From an uncultured Tateyamaria sp. (GTDB lineage: Bacteria; Pseudomonadota; Alphaproteobacteria; Rhodobacterales; Rhodobacteraceae): a stretch of DNA of 64,000 nucleotides. Numbering within the stretch: the first letter of the stretch is position 1; every line of letters begins with the position of its first letter. A program made the position numbers and the translations under genes. The notes beneath the pieces were generated by a model that worked only from the letters and a program-made list of their open reading frames with translations, was not told the DNA's origin and did not search any database. Positions 27,723-36,143 of this stretch are shown in pieces. Location: positions 930,001 through 994,000 of the forward strand of contig NZ_CANNDS010000002.1 in assembly GCF_947503415.1 (NCBI RefSeq). The letters run 5' to 3'.

Positions 27723-28565
27723 TCACTGCGCCAAAAACGCCCGCATCATCTGCTCCGCCTCATCCGGCTTGTCCCGGTGCACGCCATGGCCGCACCCTTC
27801 AAAAATCTCCAACCGGGCATTGGCCCCCACCGCGGCGGCAATCTCCTCGGAACAGCGCGCAGGCGTGACGGGGTCCTCGGCCCCGCCCAGCACAAGGGTC
27901 GGGCAACTGATCGCAGCGATACTGGCCCGCAAATCCATCTCCATCATCTCGTTTTCAAAGAAATGCACCGTCACCTCCGGGCGCTGAATGGCCCATGTGC
28001 GATAGGCCGCGCCATCCTCGGCCGGTGCGCGATTGTAAAGCGGCAGGCACACTTCGGCATAAAGGTCATAGCCGGACAGCGTCGGCGTGGTGAAAAAGTC
28101 CCGTGCCACCTGCCCGGCCCGGTCGCCGCCCAATCGAGTCGCGACGCTGACCGTCTCGTCCAGCAGAAAACGCGCCGCCGTAGACGACAGGATCACCTTC
28201 GCAGGATGATCGGGGTGGCGCGCGGCATAATGCATCGCCACCATACCGCCAAAGGACTGACCAAAGACCAGCGGGTTTTCGATGCCAAGCTGCGCACAAA
28301 AGGTCTCAACATCATCGGCCCACTGGTCCAGATGCCATGTCTCCTGCGGGGCGGTCGACCGGCCACATCCGCGATGATCCAGATAGACAACCTGATACAC
28401 GTCAGCGAACCGATCAAAATAGGGGCGCAAGGTTGTGTGATCGTATCCCGGCCCACCATGCAGCACCAAAAGCGTAGGCCGCGCCGCCAGTTCATCGCCC
28501 GCAGGCATCAACTGCGCCCCGACAACGTCGAAAAAGATCTCGGCCCCGTTCACGTTCATCTGCAT
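27723..28565 (-). CDS. Alpha/beta hydrolase, proline iminopeptidase-like
   Basis: A 280-residue alpha/beta hydrolase. The ATG at 28565 follows GGGGACAG and gives MQMNVNGAEIFFD. The catalytic set is visible: the oxyanion motif HGGPG (36-40), nucleophile Ser104 in GQSFGG (102-107), Asp231 in GGAEDPVTP and His260 in GCGHGVHRDKP. The HGGPG form is typical of prolyl iminopeptidases and related hydrolases, but a substrate cannot be deduced. It lies between ybgC and a divergently transcribed lytic transglycosylase. Confidence 0.85.
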   Translation of the reverse strand: MQMNVNGAEIFFDVVGAQLMPAGDELAARPTLLVLHGGPGYDHTTLRPYFDRFADVYQVVYLDHRGCGRSTAPQETWHLDQWADDVETFCAQLGIENPLVFGQSFGGMVAMHYAARHPDHPAKVILSSTAARFLLDETVSVATRLGGDRAGQVARDFFTTPTLSGYDLYAEVCLPLYNRAPAEDGAAYRTWAIQRPEVTVHFFENEMMEMDLRASIAAISCPTLVLGGAEDPVTPARCSEEIAAAVGANARLEIFEGCGHGVHRDKPDEAEQMMRAFLAQ

Positions 28566-28758
28566 TCGCGCTGTCCCCGTGTTCACCTTGCACAAGCGCC
28601 CACGCTAGCCACGCGAAGGACAAAGCTCAATCAAAGCTGAGGCGACATTCTGCCCACTGCAACAGGTGGCACGCAGCCCCCGGCCACGTGCCCCTTTGCA
28701 CCCAACACCACTCCGACTAGACTTCCTGAAAAGCAGTCACAAAATCACAGGCCCCCAC

Positions 28759-29895
28759 ATGCACCTCACCCGCAGAACCACCCTGCTCGGCCTCAGCGCC
28801 TTCGCGCTGTCCGCCTGTGCAACCACCGTTCCGACCAGCCGCCCGTCCGGTGGCCTGCCCGCAGACCTGCGCCCCACCCCGAACCCTGCCTATGACGCAT
28901 GGGTCGCCAGCTTTCGCACCCGTGCCGCTAATGCGGGCATCTCGCAATCCACGCTCAACGCCGCCTTTCGCGGCACCGGCTACCTGCCCGGCGTCGTGCG
29001 GCGCGACCGCAACCAAACCGAATTCACCCGCACGCTCGAAGATTACCTGTCCATCGCCGCGTCCGACGAACGCGTGTCCAAGGGCCGCGCGGCCTATGCT
29101 CGCCACCGCAGCACCCTGAATGCGGTCGAGGCGCGCTATGGCGTGCCCGCCAACATCGTGACCGCCATCTGGGGACTGGAAAGTTTCTACGGCGAGCGGC
29201 GCGGCGACGTGCCGGTGATCTCGGCCACCTCAACCCTCGCCTTTGACGGGCGGCGCGGTGCGTTCTTTGAAAAGCAGTTGATCGAGGCGTTGCGCATCCT
29301 GCAATCGGGTGATGTCACTCCTGCGAACCTCACCGGCTCATGGGCCGGGGCCATGGGGCACACACAATTCATTCCCACCTCGTATCAGGCTTTCGCCGTG
29401 GACTTCACCGGCGACGGGCGGCGCGATATCTGGTCCGATGATCCCTCCGACAGTCTCGCCTCCACCGCCGCCTATCTGTCGCGCAATGGCTGGCGTTCTG
29501 GCCAAAGCTGGGGACGTGAGGTGACAGGCACGGCATCCGGCACGGTCATCCAGCCGCAGCCCGGTGGCCCACGCTTTGAGGTCACGCGCAATTTCCGGGT
29601 GATCAAGACCTACAACAACTCTGACAGCTACGCGATTGGCGTGGGCCACCTTGCTGACCGCATCGCGGGCGGCGGCCCCTTGCGCGACACCTTCCCGCCC
29701 GATCAATACGGCCTGACCAAGGATGACCGCATCGATCTGCAACGCCGCCTAACGGCGCGCGGCTTTGATACAGGCGGGGTCGATGGTGTGCTGGGCACCA
29801 AGTCCAAGGCCGCGATCACCGCCTATCAAAGCAGTCAGGGCCTGCCCGCCACGGGCAATCCATCGCCTGAATTGTTGCGCTCTCTGGGCGGGTAA
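28759..29895 (+). CDS. MltB-type lytic murein transglycosylase
   Basis: A 378-residue lipoprotein that cleaves peptidoglycan with formation of 1,6-anhydro-muramyl ends. The ATG at 28759 begins a signal peptide with twin arginines (TRRTTLLGL) and lipobox LSAC (Cys20). The SLT_2 domain contains the catalytic Glu141 in WGLESFYGE, then MGHTQFIPTSYQAFAVDFTGDGRRD. A C-terminal peptidoglycan-binding domain (about 318-378) has LQRRLTARGFDTGGVDGVLGTKSKAAI. The twin arginine may be incidental. Confidence 0.92.
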   Translation: MHLTRRTTLLGLSAFALSACATTVPTSRPSGGLPADLRPTPNPAYDAWVASFRTRAANAGISQSTLNAAFRGTGYLPGVVRRDRNQTEFTRTLEDYLSIAASDERVSKGRAAYARHRSTLNAVEARYGVPANIVTAIWGLESFYGERRGDVPVISATSTLAFDGRRGAFFEKQLIEALRILQSGDVTPANLTGSWAGAMGHTQFIPTSYQAFAVDFTGDGRRDIWSDDPSDSLASTAAYLSRNGWRSGQSWGREVTGTASGTVIQPQPGGPRFEVTRNFRVIKTYNNSDSYAIGVGHLADRIAGGGPLRDTFPPDQYGLTKDDRIDLQRRLTARGFDTGGVDGVLGTKSKAAITAYQSSQGLPATGNPSPELLRSLGG

Positions 29896-30032
29896 ACCGC
29901 GCCGCCCGTCCTCGGCACCAGCATGGGCCGCGCGTGGTTAAAATCCGCTTGCGGGGCCGTACTTTGATCCAAGCCATTGAGGGCAGGCGCAAATCGTAAA
30001 TGCGTGAAAATTTCGTTGCGCCAGCGAACAGG

Positions 30033-30050
30033 CTGTCCCCGCGGGGACAG
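30033..30050. repeat. 18-bp perfect palindrome CTGTCCCCGCGGGGACAG
   Basis: A perfect 18-base palindrome between the transglycosylase gene and the 3' end of the unknown gene at 30052. It has no loop bases and no U-tract, so it is more likely a protein-binding site or a chance GC palindrome than a terminator. A closely related word (TGTCCCCGCGGGGACA) occurs inside the acyl-CoA dehydrogenase gene near 58665, where it encodes protein. Confidence 0.4.
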
Positions 30051-30051
30051 A

Positions 30052-30675
30052 TCAGTTCGGGGACACCAACCGCGCACTCAACCGCAACGCATGGGACGCA
30101 TCATCCGCGGCCACAGGCATCACCGGATCATAAGCCGCCCGAATGAGTGCGGCAATGTCAGGCCGCAAAACGGTCGTCTCCCCCGCCACCGCAAGCGGCG
30201 AGCGATCCCGAAAGGCGAGGTCCGACCACAACAGGATGGACTGCACACACTGGCTCAACGCCAATGTCTCCGCGGGGACAGCGCTCAGGTGTTGGTCCAT
30301 CCGCAGGAATACAAAGCACGCCTTGATGGCACCCGCTTCGTCAAAGCGGAAGATGCGGTACTGATTGGCATCCGCGTTCTGCAACCGTTCAACCAACGGT
30401 CCAAGGTCGGGGATCAACCGATCAAGGCCAGAGACGTCGGGCAACTCCGCCCAGTCGGAAAAGAAGAACCACATGAAGTTCGACCCCAGTTCGGGGTCCG
30501 TCTCCGCCATCTCGTGCCCGGCCAACTGGCACACCGCCTCGACCGCGCCCTTGATCGTGCCCAAGGTTTCGTCCTGCACCCCGAACACGACCGGTGCCAG
30601 GGGGCGGCCCCAGCGGGCAAAGGTATAGTCACCACTCTCGCGCCGGAACAGCGCCTCGATCTCGTCAGGTGTCAT
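30052..30675 (-). CDS. Conserved protein of unknown function
   Basis: A 207-residue soluble protein that begins MTPDEIEALFRR and has no signal peptide or membrane segment. Notable stretches are GHEMAETDPELGSNFMWFFFSDWAEL and NQYRIFRFDEAGAIKACFVFLRMD; the chain is rich in acidic and aromatic residues. I do not recognise a family, though proteins of this kind occur beside ruvB in related bacteria. It is nine bases downstream of the ruvB stop on the same strand and is probably the last gene of the ruvCAB transcript. Confidence 0.7.
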   Translation of the reverse strand: MTPDEIEALFRRESGDYTFARWGRPLAPVVFGVQDETLGTIKGAVEAVCQLAGHEMAETDPELGSNFMWFFFSDWAELPDVSGLDRLIPDLGPLVERLQNADANQYRIFRFDEAGAIKACFVFLRMDQHLSAVPAETLALSQCVQSILLWSDLAFRDRSPLAVAGETTVLRPDIAALIRAAYDPVMPVAADDASHALRLSARLVSPN

Positions 30676-30684
30676 CGCACATCT

Positions 30685-31722
30685 CTAGTCAAACAAATCG
30701 CCCGAAGACTTCGGCGGCTCGATCCCCAGATGCCGCCATGCCCGCTGCGCCAGCATCCGTCCCCGCGGGGTCCGTTGGATCAACCCTTGCTGCAAAAGAT
30801 ACGGCTCGATCACCTCTTCCAGCGCATCCCGGCTTTCGCTCAGCGCAGCACTCAAAGTCTCCACCCCAACGGGACCACCACCATAGTGATCGGCCATCAG
30901 CTTGAGATACCGACGGTCGGCACCATCGAGACCCAGATGATCCACGCCCAAACGTGTCAGCGCCGAGTCCGCCAGCTCCTTGGTCACGCGCCCATCACCC
31001 TCGACCACGGCGAAGTCCACCACCCGGCGCAAGAGCCGCCCGGCGATGCGGGGGGTGCCGCGGGCGCGGCGGGCGATCTCTCGGGCGCCGCCTTCGTCGG
31101 CGGGGGCGCCGAGGGTGCGGGCGTTGCGTTCAACAATCGTAAACAATTCGTCTTCGGTGTAGAACTGAAGGCGCGTGGGAATGCCGAAGCGGTCGCGCAG
31201 CGGCGTCGTCAAAAGGCCCATCCGGGTCGTCGCGCCGACCAGTGTGAAGGGCTGTAACTCGATCCGGACAGTGCGGGCGGCGGGGCCTTCACCGATCACG
31301 AGGTCCAGCTCAAAATCTTCCATCGCGGGATAGAGGACCTCTTCGACCGCCGGGTTCAGGCGGTGAATCTCGTCGATGAACAGAACATCGCGCGCCTCAA
31401 GGTTCGTCAGGATCGCGGCCAGATCACCGGCCTTGGCCAGCACGGGGCCGGACGTCATGCGGAAGTTCACGCCCAACTCGCGGGCCATGATCTGCGCCAG
31501 CGTTGTCTTGCCCAGACCGGGGGGGCCGTGGAACAAGGTGTGGTCCATGGCTTCGCCGCGCTGTTTGGCGGATTGGATGAAGACGCGCAGATTGGCGCGG
31601 GCCTCGGCCTGACCGACAAAATCCTCAAGAAGCTGTGGACGCAGCGCGCGGTCAAATGCGGTGGCGTCATCCTCGGGCAAGGTCGCGCCGCGCAGGGTGG
31701 GGTCAGAGGCGTCGGTCATCAT
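30685..31722 (-). CDS. ruvB: Holliday junction branch-migration ATPase RuvB
   Basis: A 345-residue AAA+ motor. Walker A is GPPGLGKTT (66-74), Walker [16 protein letters not shown], with sensor 1 [18 protein letters not shown] and the C-terminal winged helix ending [17 protein letters not shown]. It drives branch migration with RuvA. The gene lies 37 bases after ruvA on the same strand; the gap contains a GTAAGG hairpin repeat. Confidence 0.97.
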   Translation of the reverse strand: MMTDASDPTLRGATLPEDDATAFDRALRPQLLEDFVGQAEARANLRVFIQSAKQRGEAMDHTLFHGPPGLGKTTLAQIMARELGVNFRMTSGPVLAKAGDLAAILTNLEARDVLFIDEIHRLNPAVEEVLYPAMEDFELDLVIGEGPAARTVRIELQPFTLVGATTRMGLLTTPLRDRFGIPTRLQFYTEDELFTIVERNARTLGAPADEGGAREIARRARGTPRIAGRLLRRVVDFAVVEGDGRVTKELADSALTRLGVDHLGLDGADRRYLKLMADHYGGGPVGVETLSAALSESRDALEEVIEPYLLQQGLIQRTPRGRMLAQRAWRHLGIEPPKSSGDLFD

Positions 31723-31731
31723 CTCTCAATC

Positions 31732-31754
31732 GTAAGGCGGACGTGTCGTCCGCC
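31732..31754 (+). repeat. GTAAGG hairpin family, copy 4
   Basis: GTAAGGCGGACGTGTCGTCCGCC: GGCGGACG pairs with CGTCCGCC. It lies between ruvA and ruvB, within the ruv operon but reading in the opposite direction to it. Copies 2 and 5 have the same 23-base length and differ at a few positions. Confidence 0.65.
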
Positions 31755-31759
31755 CACCC

Positions 31760-32407
31760 CTACCCCTTTGGTGCCAAGAGTTTCAATGCAGCGCGGATCA
31801 GGGCGGGTGTGTCTGCGTTCGGGTCATCGCCTGCGGCCTGTGCCACTGCCCCTGCCGCGTCCGAGGGGCCATATCCAAGATTGCCAAGCGCCGACAGCGC
31901 ATCGGCCTGCGCCGTGGAGGCTGGGGCCGCGACGGCGATGGGTTCGATCACCTCGGCCTCGGCATCGCCTGTGGCTTCGACCACTGTGCCGCCCATGGCC
32001 ATGACCGACGGGGCCTTGTCCTTGAGGTCGAGCACGATGCGTTGCGCGATCTTGGGGCCGATGCCCTTGGCCGCTTTGACCGCATTCCAGTCCCCAAGCG
32101 CGATGGCGCGGCTGGTGCCGTCGGTACCCAGCGTGCCGAGAATGGCGAGCGACGCCTTGGCCCCCACGCCTTGCACGGACATCAGCAGGCGGTGCCATTC
32201 CTTTTCGGCCAATGTCGGGAACCCGAACAGCTGCATGAGGTCCTCGCGCACCACCAGATCGGTGAAGAGCGCGCAGGCCTGCCCCACGGGCGGCAGCGAC
32301 GCGAGCGTCCGGTCAGAGCAATAGACGATATAGCCCACGCCGCGCACGTCGATCAGGATGTGGTCAGTGGCCTTGTAATCGATGCGGCCAGACAACTTGC
32401 CAATCAT
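31760..32407 (-). CDS. ruvA: Holliday junction DNA helicase subunit RuvA
   Basis: A 215-residue junction-binding protein: an N-terminal OB fold ([31 protein letters not shown]), two helix-hairpin-helix motifs ([20 protein letters not shown] and [19 protein letters not shown]) and a C-terminal RuvB-binding domain. The linker between HhH and C-terminal domain is Ala-rich. The start overlaps the ruvC stop as ATGA. Confidence 0.96.
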   Translation of the reverse strand: MIGKLSGRIDYKATDHILIDVRGVGYIVYCSDRTLASLPPVGQACALFTDLVVREDLMQLFGFPTLAEKEWHRLLMSVQGVGAKASLAILGTLGTDGTSRAIALGDWNAVKAAKGIGPKIAQRIVLDLKDKAPSVMAMGGTVVEATGDAEAEVIEPIAVAAPASTAQADALSALGNLGYGPSDAAGAVAQAAGDDPNADTPALIRAALKLLAPKG

Positions 32408-32907
32408 GCGCGTGCCTTTGCGAGGGCAGCAACCAGCCCCTGCCCCGCGCCGTGATGGGCGTGGCAGATGGCGATGGCGAGCGCATCGGCGGCATCAGGT
32501 CCCGCAATATCCACACCGGGCAGTTGCACACGGACCATGTGGGCCACTTGGCGTTTGTCGGCGTGCCCCACCCCCACAACCGTCTTCTTGACAGCGTTCG
32601 GCGCGTATTCCCCGACGCTGAGGCCCGCCCGCGCGGACGCCAGCATGGCAATCCCGCGCGCTTGTCCAAGTTTTAGCGTCCCCGCTCCGTCCTTGTTCAC
32701 AAAGGTCTGCTCCACCGCGGCGGCGTCAGGTTCGTGCCCGGCTATGACGGTGTTGATCTGATCGAAGAGACTGAGCAGGCGTAACGCAAGATCATCGCCT
32801 GCAGAATGGCAGACACCATTGGCGACATGACGCAGACGCGGGCCATCCGCATCAATGATGCCCCAGCCCATATGACGCAAGCCGGGGTCGATCCCTAAAA
32901 TTCGCAC
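32404..32907 (-). CDS. ruvC: Holliday junction resolvase RuvC
   Basis: A 167-residue endonuclease that resolves Holliday junctions. The start is a GTG at 32907, giving (M)[15 protein letters not shown]; longer frames add an unrelated 28-residue head. Catalytic acids are visible: Asp7, Glu66 in VEQTFVNKD and the Asp pair in [17 protein letters not shown]. It overlaps ruvA by ATGA, so ruvC-ruvA-ruvB form one operon. Confidence 0.95.
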   Translation of the reverse strand: MRILGIDPGLRHMGWGIIDADGPRLRHVANGVCHSAGDDLALRLLSLFDQINTVIAGHEPDAAAVEQTFVNKDGAGTLKLGQARGIAMLASARAGLSVGEYAPNAVKKTVVGVGHADKRQVAHMVRVQLPGVDIAGPDAADALAIAICHAHHGAGQGLVAALAKARA

Positions 32908-33044
32908 GATTTTCTGCCCTCGCCTGCTTGTTTGTTGCTTTTCGGAGTCAGTAGCACGAAACGCGAACATCCGCCAAGTGGTAACGCGCAAGCGCCGTTT
33001 CCGACATATCCCTGTCCCTTGGGCGACATGGGCAGCGCGCGACT

Positions 33045-33078
33045 AGCTTTGGGACGGACTGCAAACAGCTTTGGGACG
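33045..33078. repeat. 12-bp direct repeat AGCTTTGGGACG, 22 bp apart
   Basis: AGCTTTGGGACG occurs at 33045-33056 and again at 33067-33078, start to start 22 bases, two helical turns. It lies in the gene-free stretch 32908-33350 between ruvC and the protease gene. I see no gene, tRNA or promoter there beyond a lone TTGACA at 33301 without a matching -10 box. The stretch may contain control sequence for either neighbour or be recombination debris. Confidence 0.45.
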
Positions 33079-33350
33079 AAATCTTGACCTTGGCGAGAGA
33101 TGCTGTTCCTGTTTTCCGATGACCCAATTGCCTCAAAGAATACCTCCTGATCTCTTGGCAGCTCTGCAGACACTAGAAGGGCACCGCACCCCACCAACCA
33201 ATTAGGAAAGATGGGGTGTTTGGATCGAATGCTGTGAAAAGCATGGCATCGAAGCACCATCTGCTCTGCCGGAACATTTGGAGACGCCCTCTGCCGACTA
33301 TTGACATCGTCGCGCCAATTATCCCTTCCACATTCAGCGAAAGACTATTT

Positions 33351-34163
33351 ATGGCCTATGAAATACAGCTTCAGAGCGGTGCGGCGATGAAGATCACGAT
33401 GTCATGCAAAGGAAAGTTTTTAGCGACAGGAACCGCCTTTCTGTGGGAGTTCCAATCCAAAATATACCTAGTGACCAACTGGCACAACGTGGCGGGCAAA
33501 GATTCGATAACAGGCGCATGGCTGAACAAGAATTCGGTGGCACCAGATCAGTATTCGTTCACCGTGCAAGGTGCTGACGCGATCACAGGGAAACATATTT
33601 ACGCTGATGTAATTTACCGCCGAGATGATTTTGGCACGGTTTGGTATCAGCACCCGACTTTAAGAGGACAGGTCGATGTAGCGCTTTTACCCTTTCAACC
33701 GATACCAGCCAAAAATCTATGTCAGATAAAAGATATAGAGAACCAGAGAATTTACCTCCGACCTGGGGAAGATGCATTTATCTTGGGCTTTCCACTAGGC
33801 ATAGAAGTGGAAAAAACACCGATTTGGAAACGAGCCACAGTCGCATCCGAGCCGGAAATTGACGTCGACGGCTTGCCAAAGATGCTTGTTGATACGGCGA
33901 CTTACCGAGGGATGTCTGGTGCTCCCGTAATTAGACGGGTGTCAAACGGCCCCACCAAGGGCGGTGATTGGGTACATACTATGGAGAAGGTAGAACTGCT
34001 GGGGGTCTATTCTGGTAGGCTTACCTTCGGGACCGACAAAAGGTTGTCAGCCCAAGAAAGCCAGCTCGGCGTAGTCTGGAAAACCAGAGCACTTAGGGAC
34101 ATAGCTCTGGGGAGGCAAGTTATGGCGATCGACGCCGGTCTTGTCGACCCAGATGACTCCTAG
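33351..34163 (+). CDS. Trypsin-like serine protease, probably acquired
   Basis: A 270-residue PA-clan peptidase with the whole catalytic triad: His45 in VTNWHNVAG, Asp109 in GQVDVALLP and Ser189 in YRGMSGAPV. ILGFPLG between Asp and Ser is also typical. There is no signal peptide, so it should act in the cytoplasm. The first ATG of a longer frame (33216) adds an unstructured 45-residue head, so I take 33351. Base composition is clearly lower in GC (about 45-50%) than all neighbours, and codon use differs, which points to transfer. Proteins of this type sit in defence or stress islands elsewhere; no partner gene is present here. Confidence 0.75.
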   Translation: MAYEIQLQSGAAMKITMSCKGKFLATGTAFLWEFQSKIYLVTNWHNVAGKDSITGAWLNKNSVAPDQYSFTVQGADAITGKHIYADVIYRRDDFGTVWYQHPTLRGQVDVALLPFQPIPAKNLCQIKDIENQRIYLRPGEDAFILGFPLGIEVEKTPIWKRATVASEPEIDVDGLPKMLVDTATYRGMSGAPVIRRVSNGPTKGGDWVHTMEKVELLGVYSGRLTFGTDKRLSAQESQLGVVWKTRALRDIALGRQVMAIDAGLVDPDDS

Positions 34164-34449
34164 CGTTACCTCGCGTCACAGGTAGTCGGAGCCGTTACTG
34201 GACCCGATGCAAAATGACTATTTGTTTGCGATGTCATAAGTCAAATTCGTCATTTCAAGGCCGAAAATCGACGCGACTGCGACCCATTTTTCACCTTACT
34301 TTGCGGCAGGTTAACCCTGTTTCAGCGACATGCAAAAAACGCATGGCACGTATGTCTTATCACAACTTGTCGGGTGTTTTCACAACGCCTAAATGCGCAG
34401 CACACCGCCAAGATGATTGGCATAACATATCGATAAAAGGACTGCTGCA
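34164..34449. other. AT-rich gap before the DUF1127 gene
   Basis: 286 bases of lower GC. No convincing gene is present. It probably holds the promoter of the DUF1127 gene; TTGTCGGGTGTTTTCACAAC and CCTAAAT are possible but weak promoter parts. Confidence 0.4.
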
Positions 34450-34659
34450 ATGGCTGCTTTCGACACCACCCGCCCCGCATATGGCGCTGCCCCAGTTGCA
34501 GGCCACTTCTCCGGCGTATTCTCCAAACTGGTTGCCCAAGTGGTTGCCTGGAACGACGCACGTGTGACCCGCAACGCCCTGAGCGCCCTGACAGACCGTG
34601 AGCTTGACGATATCGGCCTGGTCCGTGGCGACATCGACGACGTGGCCATCGGCCGCTAA
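34450..34659 (+). CDS. DUF1127 small protein
   Basis: A 69-residue protein of the DUF1127 family: a variable N-terminus (FDTTRPAYGAAPVAG), a short helix and the conserved ending LSALTDRELDDIGLVRGDIDDVA. In related alphaproteobacteria small DUF1127 proteins affect phosphate and carbon metabolism and sRNA stability; that is family knowledge only. AAGGA lies upstream of the ATG and a good bidirectional terminator follows at 34704. Confidence 0.85.
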   Translation: MAAFDTTRPAYGAAPVAGHFSGVFSKLVAQVVAWNDARVTRNALSALTDRELDDIGLVRGDIDDVAIGR

Positions 34660-34703
34660 CTCTTTCGAACTCTCCCTTTCGAAAGCCTGCTCGGACACGA
34701 GCA

Positions 34704-34737
34704 AAAGCCGCGGACCTGAACAAGGTACCGCGGCTTT
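34704..34737. terminator. Bidirectional Rho-independent terminator
   Basis: AAAGCCGCGG (34704-34713) pairs perfectly with CCGCGGCTTT (34728-34737). It is followed by CCTTT on the plus strand and by TTTTGC on the minus strand, and lies between the convergent DUF1127 gene and the small membrane-protein gene. Confidence 0.85.
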
Positions 34738-34758
34738 CCTTTGGAGAGTGGTCCGTAA

Positions 34759-35106
34759 TTACTTGGTGATCGGTTCCAGAAACCCGGCGATGAACCGCGT
34801 GACCGGGTCGATCTGCATCAGATAGGACCCCGCCTGTTCGATCTGGGTGCCCTGTTGCAGTTTGGCGATCCGTTCGTTGTACGTAATCTCGCTCAGTGAG
34901 GCGAGCATGAACGCCTTGAACACGAAGAACCCCAGCGCAAGGGCAAGCAAGCCTCTGAGCGGGACGTTCCTTTGTGTCCGGTATCTGGGTTTGACGACAA
35001 TCAGGCCGTCGCTTTGAACCTTTGTGGTGTACCCATTTCCCATGGCCGCGTGTTTGCGGCCAAGCGCGCCGAGGCGCTGTTGGAAGTGTTGTTGAGTCTC
35101 GACCAT
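34759..35106 (-). CDS. Small single-pass membrane protein of unknown function
   Basis: A 115-residue protein. The ATG at 35106 follows GAGG and gives MVETQQHFQQRLGALGRKH; longer in-frame starts would extend into the next intergenic region. One membrane segment (LLALALGFFVFKAFMLA) is preceded by a basic stretch, KPRYRTQRNVPLR, so the N-terminus is probably cytoplasmic. The part after the segment is rich in Gln and contains TYNERIAKLQQGTQIEQAGSYL. No family recognised. It is 112 bases downstream of prmA. Confidence 0.7.
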   Translation of the reverse strand: MVETQQHFQQRLGALGRKHAAMGNGYTTKVQSDGLIVVKPRYRTQRNVPLRGLLALALGFFVFKAFMLASLSEITYNERIAKLQQGTQIEQAGSYLMQIDPVTRFIAGFLEPITK

Positions 35107-35218
35107 AGCAGCCTCGTGAACTCCGAAACGGCCCCCACCGATTTCGCTCTGTAAGGTGCGCCTGAAATGTGGCGAAATCTGGGCAAATGCGTCAAAAGCC
35201 GCTAAAAACCCTGACGAA

Positions 35219-36085
35219 TTATGGCTTTTTTTGAAGAGTGAGTGTGGTCCATTCACCAATCTCTTCCCTGTGCGTCAGACTGTTTCCATGAGCAGTATAA
35301 TGGGCAGCAACATCGTCCGCCTGTTCGTTGAGAATCCCGGACAGAATCGCATGCCCGCCCGTCGCGAGTCGTTCCGTGAGGTCTGGTGCCAGTGCCATCA
35401 GGGGCCCTTTCAGGATATTGGCAAAGATGAGGTCAAACGGACCGGCGAGTACCGGATCGTCGAAGCCTGCGGCCTCGGCTAGCTTGACCTTGGCCTCCAT
35501 CCCGTTGGCTACGAGGTTCGCCCGCGCCACGTCCACGGCCTGAGCATCAATGTCGCTGGCGACGATATCCGCGTCCCAGATCGCCGCCGCCCCCATCGCC
35601 AAGACGGCGGTGCCGCAGCCAATATCCGCGACCCTGTCCGCGACAATCCCCGCGTGCGCCAGCCGATCCAGCGCCCTGAGGCACCCCAGTGTTGTTCCGT
35701 GGTGTCCGGTGCCGAAGGCCATTGCCGCTTCGATCAGCAGGGGGTGTTTTCCCTCGGGGATCTTGTCCGCATCGTGGCTGCCGTAGACAAAGAAACGCCC
35801 GGCCTCGACCGGCGCAAGTTCCCGTTTGACATGCGCCACCCAGTCGGTTTCGGGCAGTTCGGACACGGTGAACGCATTGGCCCCCATCGCCGTTGTCAGC
35901 AGCAGCAGGGCCGTGTCGTCGGGCTGATCCGTGAAATAGGCGCCGACTTCCCACAGGCCGCTGTCATCCTCAACCTCGAACACACCGATCCCTGTTGGTT
36001 CCGGGTCCATGTGTTCAAGGGCGGCACCGAGCGCGTCGGCCTGCGCCTTGCCGTTCAGCGTGGTGAGGGCGGTCCATGTGGGCAT
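35219..36085 (-). CDS. prmA: Ribosomal protein L11 methyltransferase
   Basis: A 288-residue S-adenosylmethionine-dependent methyltransferase that trimethylates L11. The N-terminal domain recognises L11, and the catalytic domain has AFGTGHHGTT, the SAM-binding VADIGCGTAVLAMGAA and NILKGPLMALAPDL, the counterpart of the NIL(A)xPL motif. The length is normal. Confidence 0.93.
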   Translation of the reverse strand: MPTWTALTTLNGKAQADALGAALEHMDPEPTGIGVFEVEDDSGLWEVGAYFTDQPDDTALLLLTTAMGANAFTVSELPETDWVAHVKRELAPVEAGRFFVYGSHDADKIPEGKHPLLIEAAMAFGTGHHGTTLGCLRALDRLAHAGIVADRVADIGCGTAVLAMGAAAIWDADIVASDIDAQAVDVARANLVANGMEAKVKLAEAAGFDDPVLAGPFDLIFANILKGPLMALAPDLTERLATGGHAILSGILNEQADDVAAHYTAHGNSLTHREEIGEWTTLTLQKKP

Positions 36086-36143
36086 GATCGTCTCCGGTTG
36101 CTGGGCGGAGCCTTAGCGGGGCCTGCGTGGCCCGGCAAGCGGT

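Noticed and set aside
34214..34567. 117-codon ORF before the DUF1127 gene
   Set aside because: It overlaps the DUF1127 gene in another frame, has skewed composition and no ribosome-binding site.
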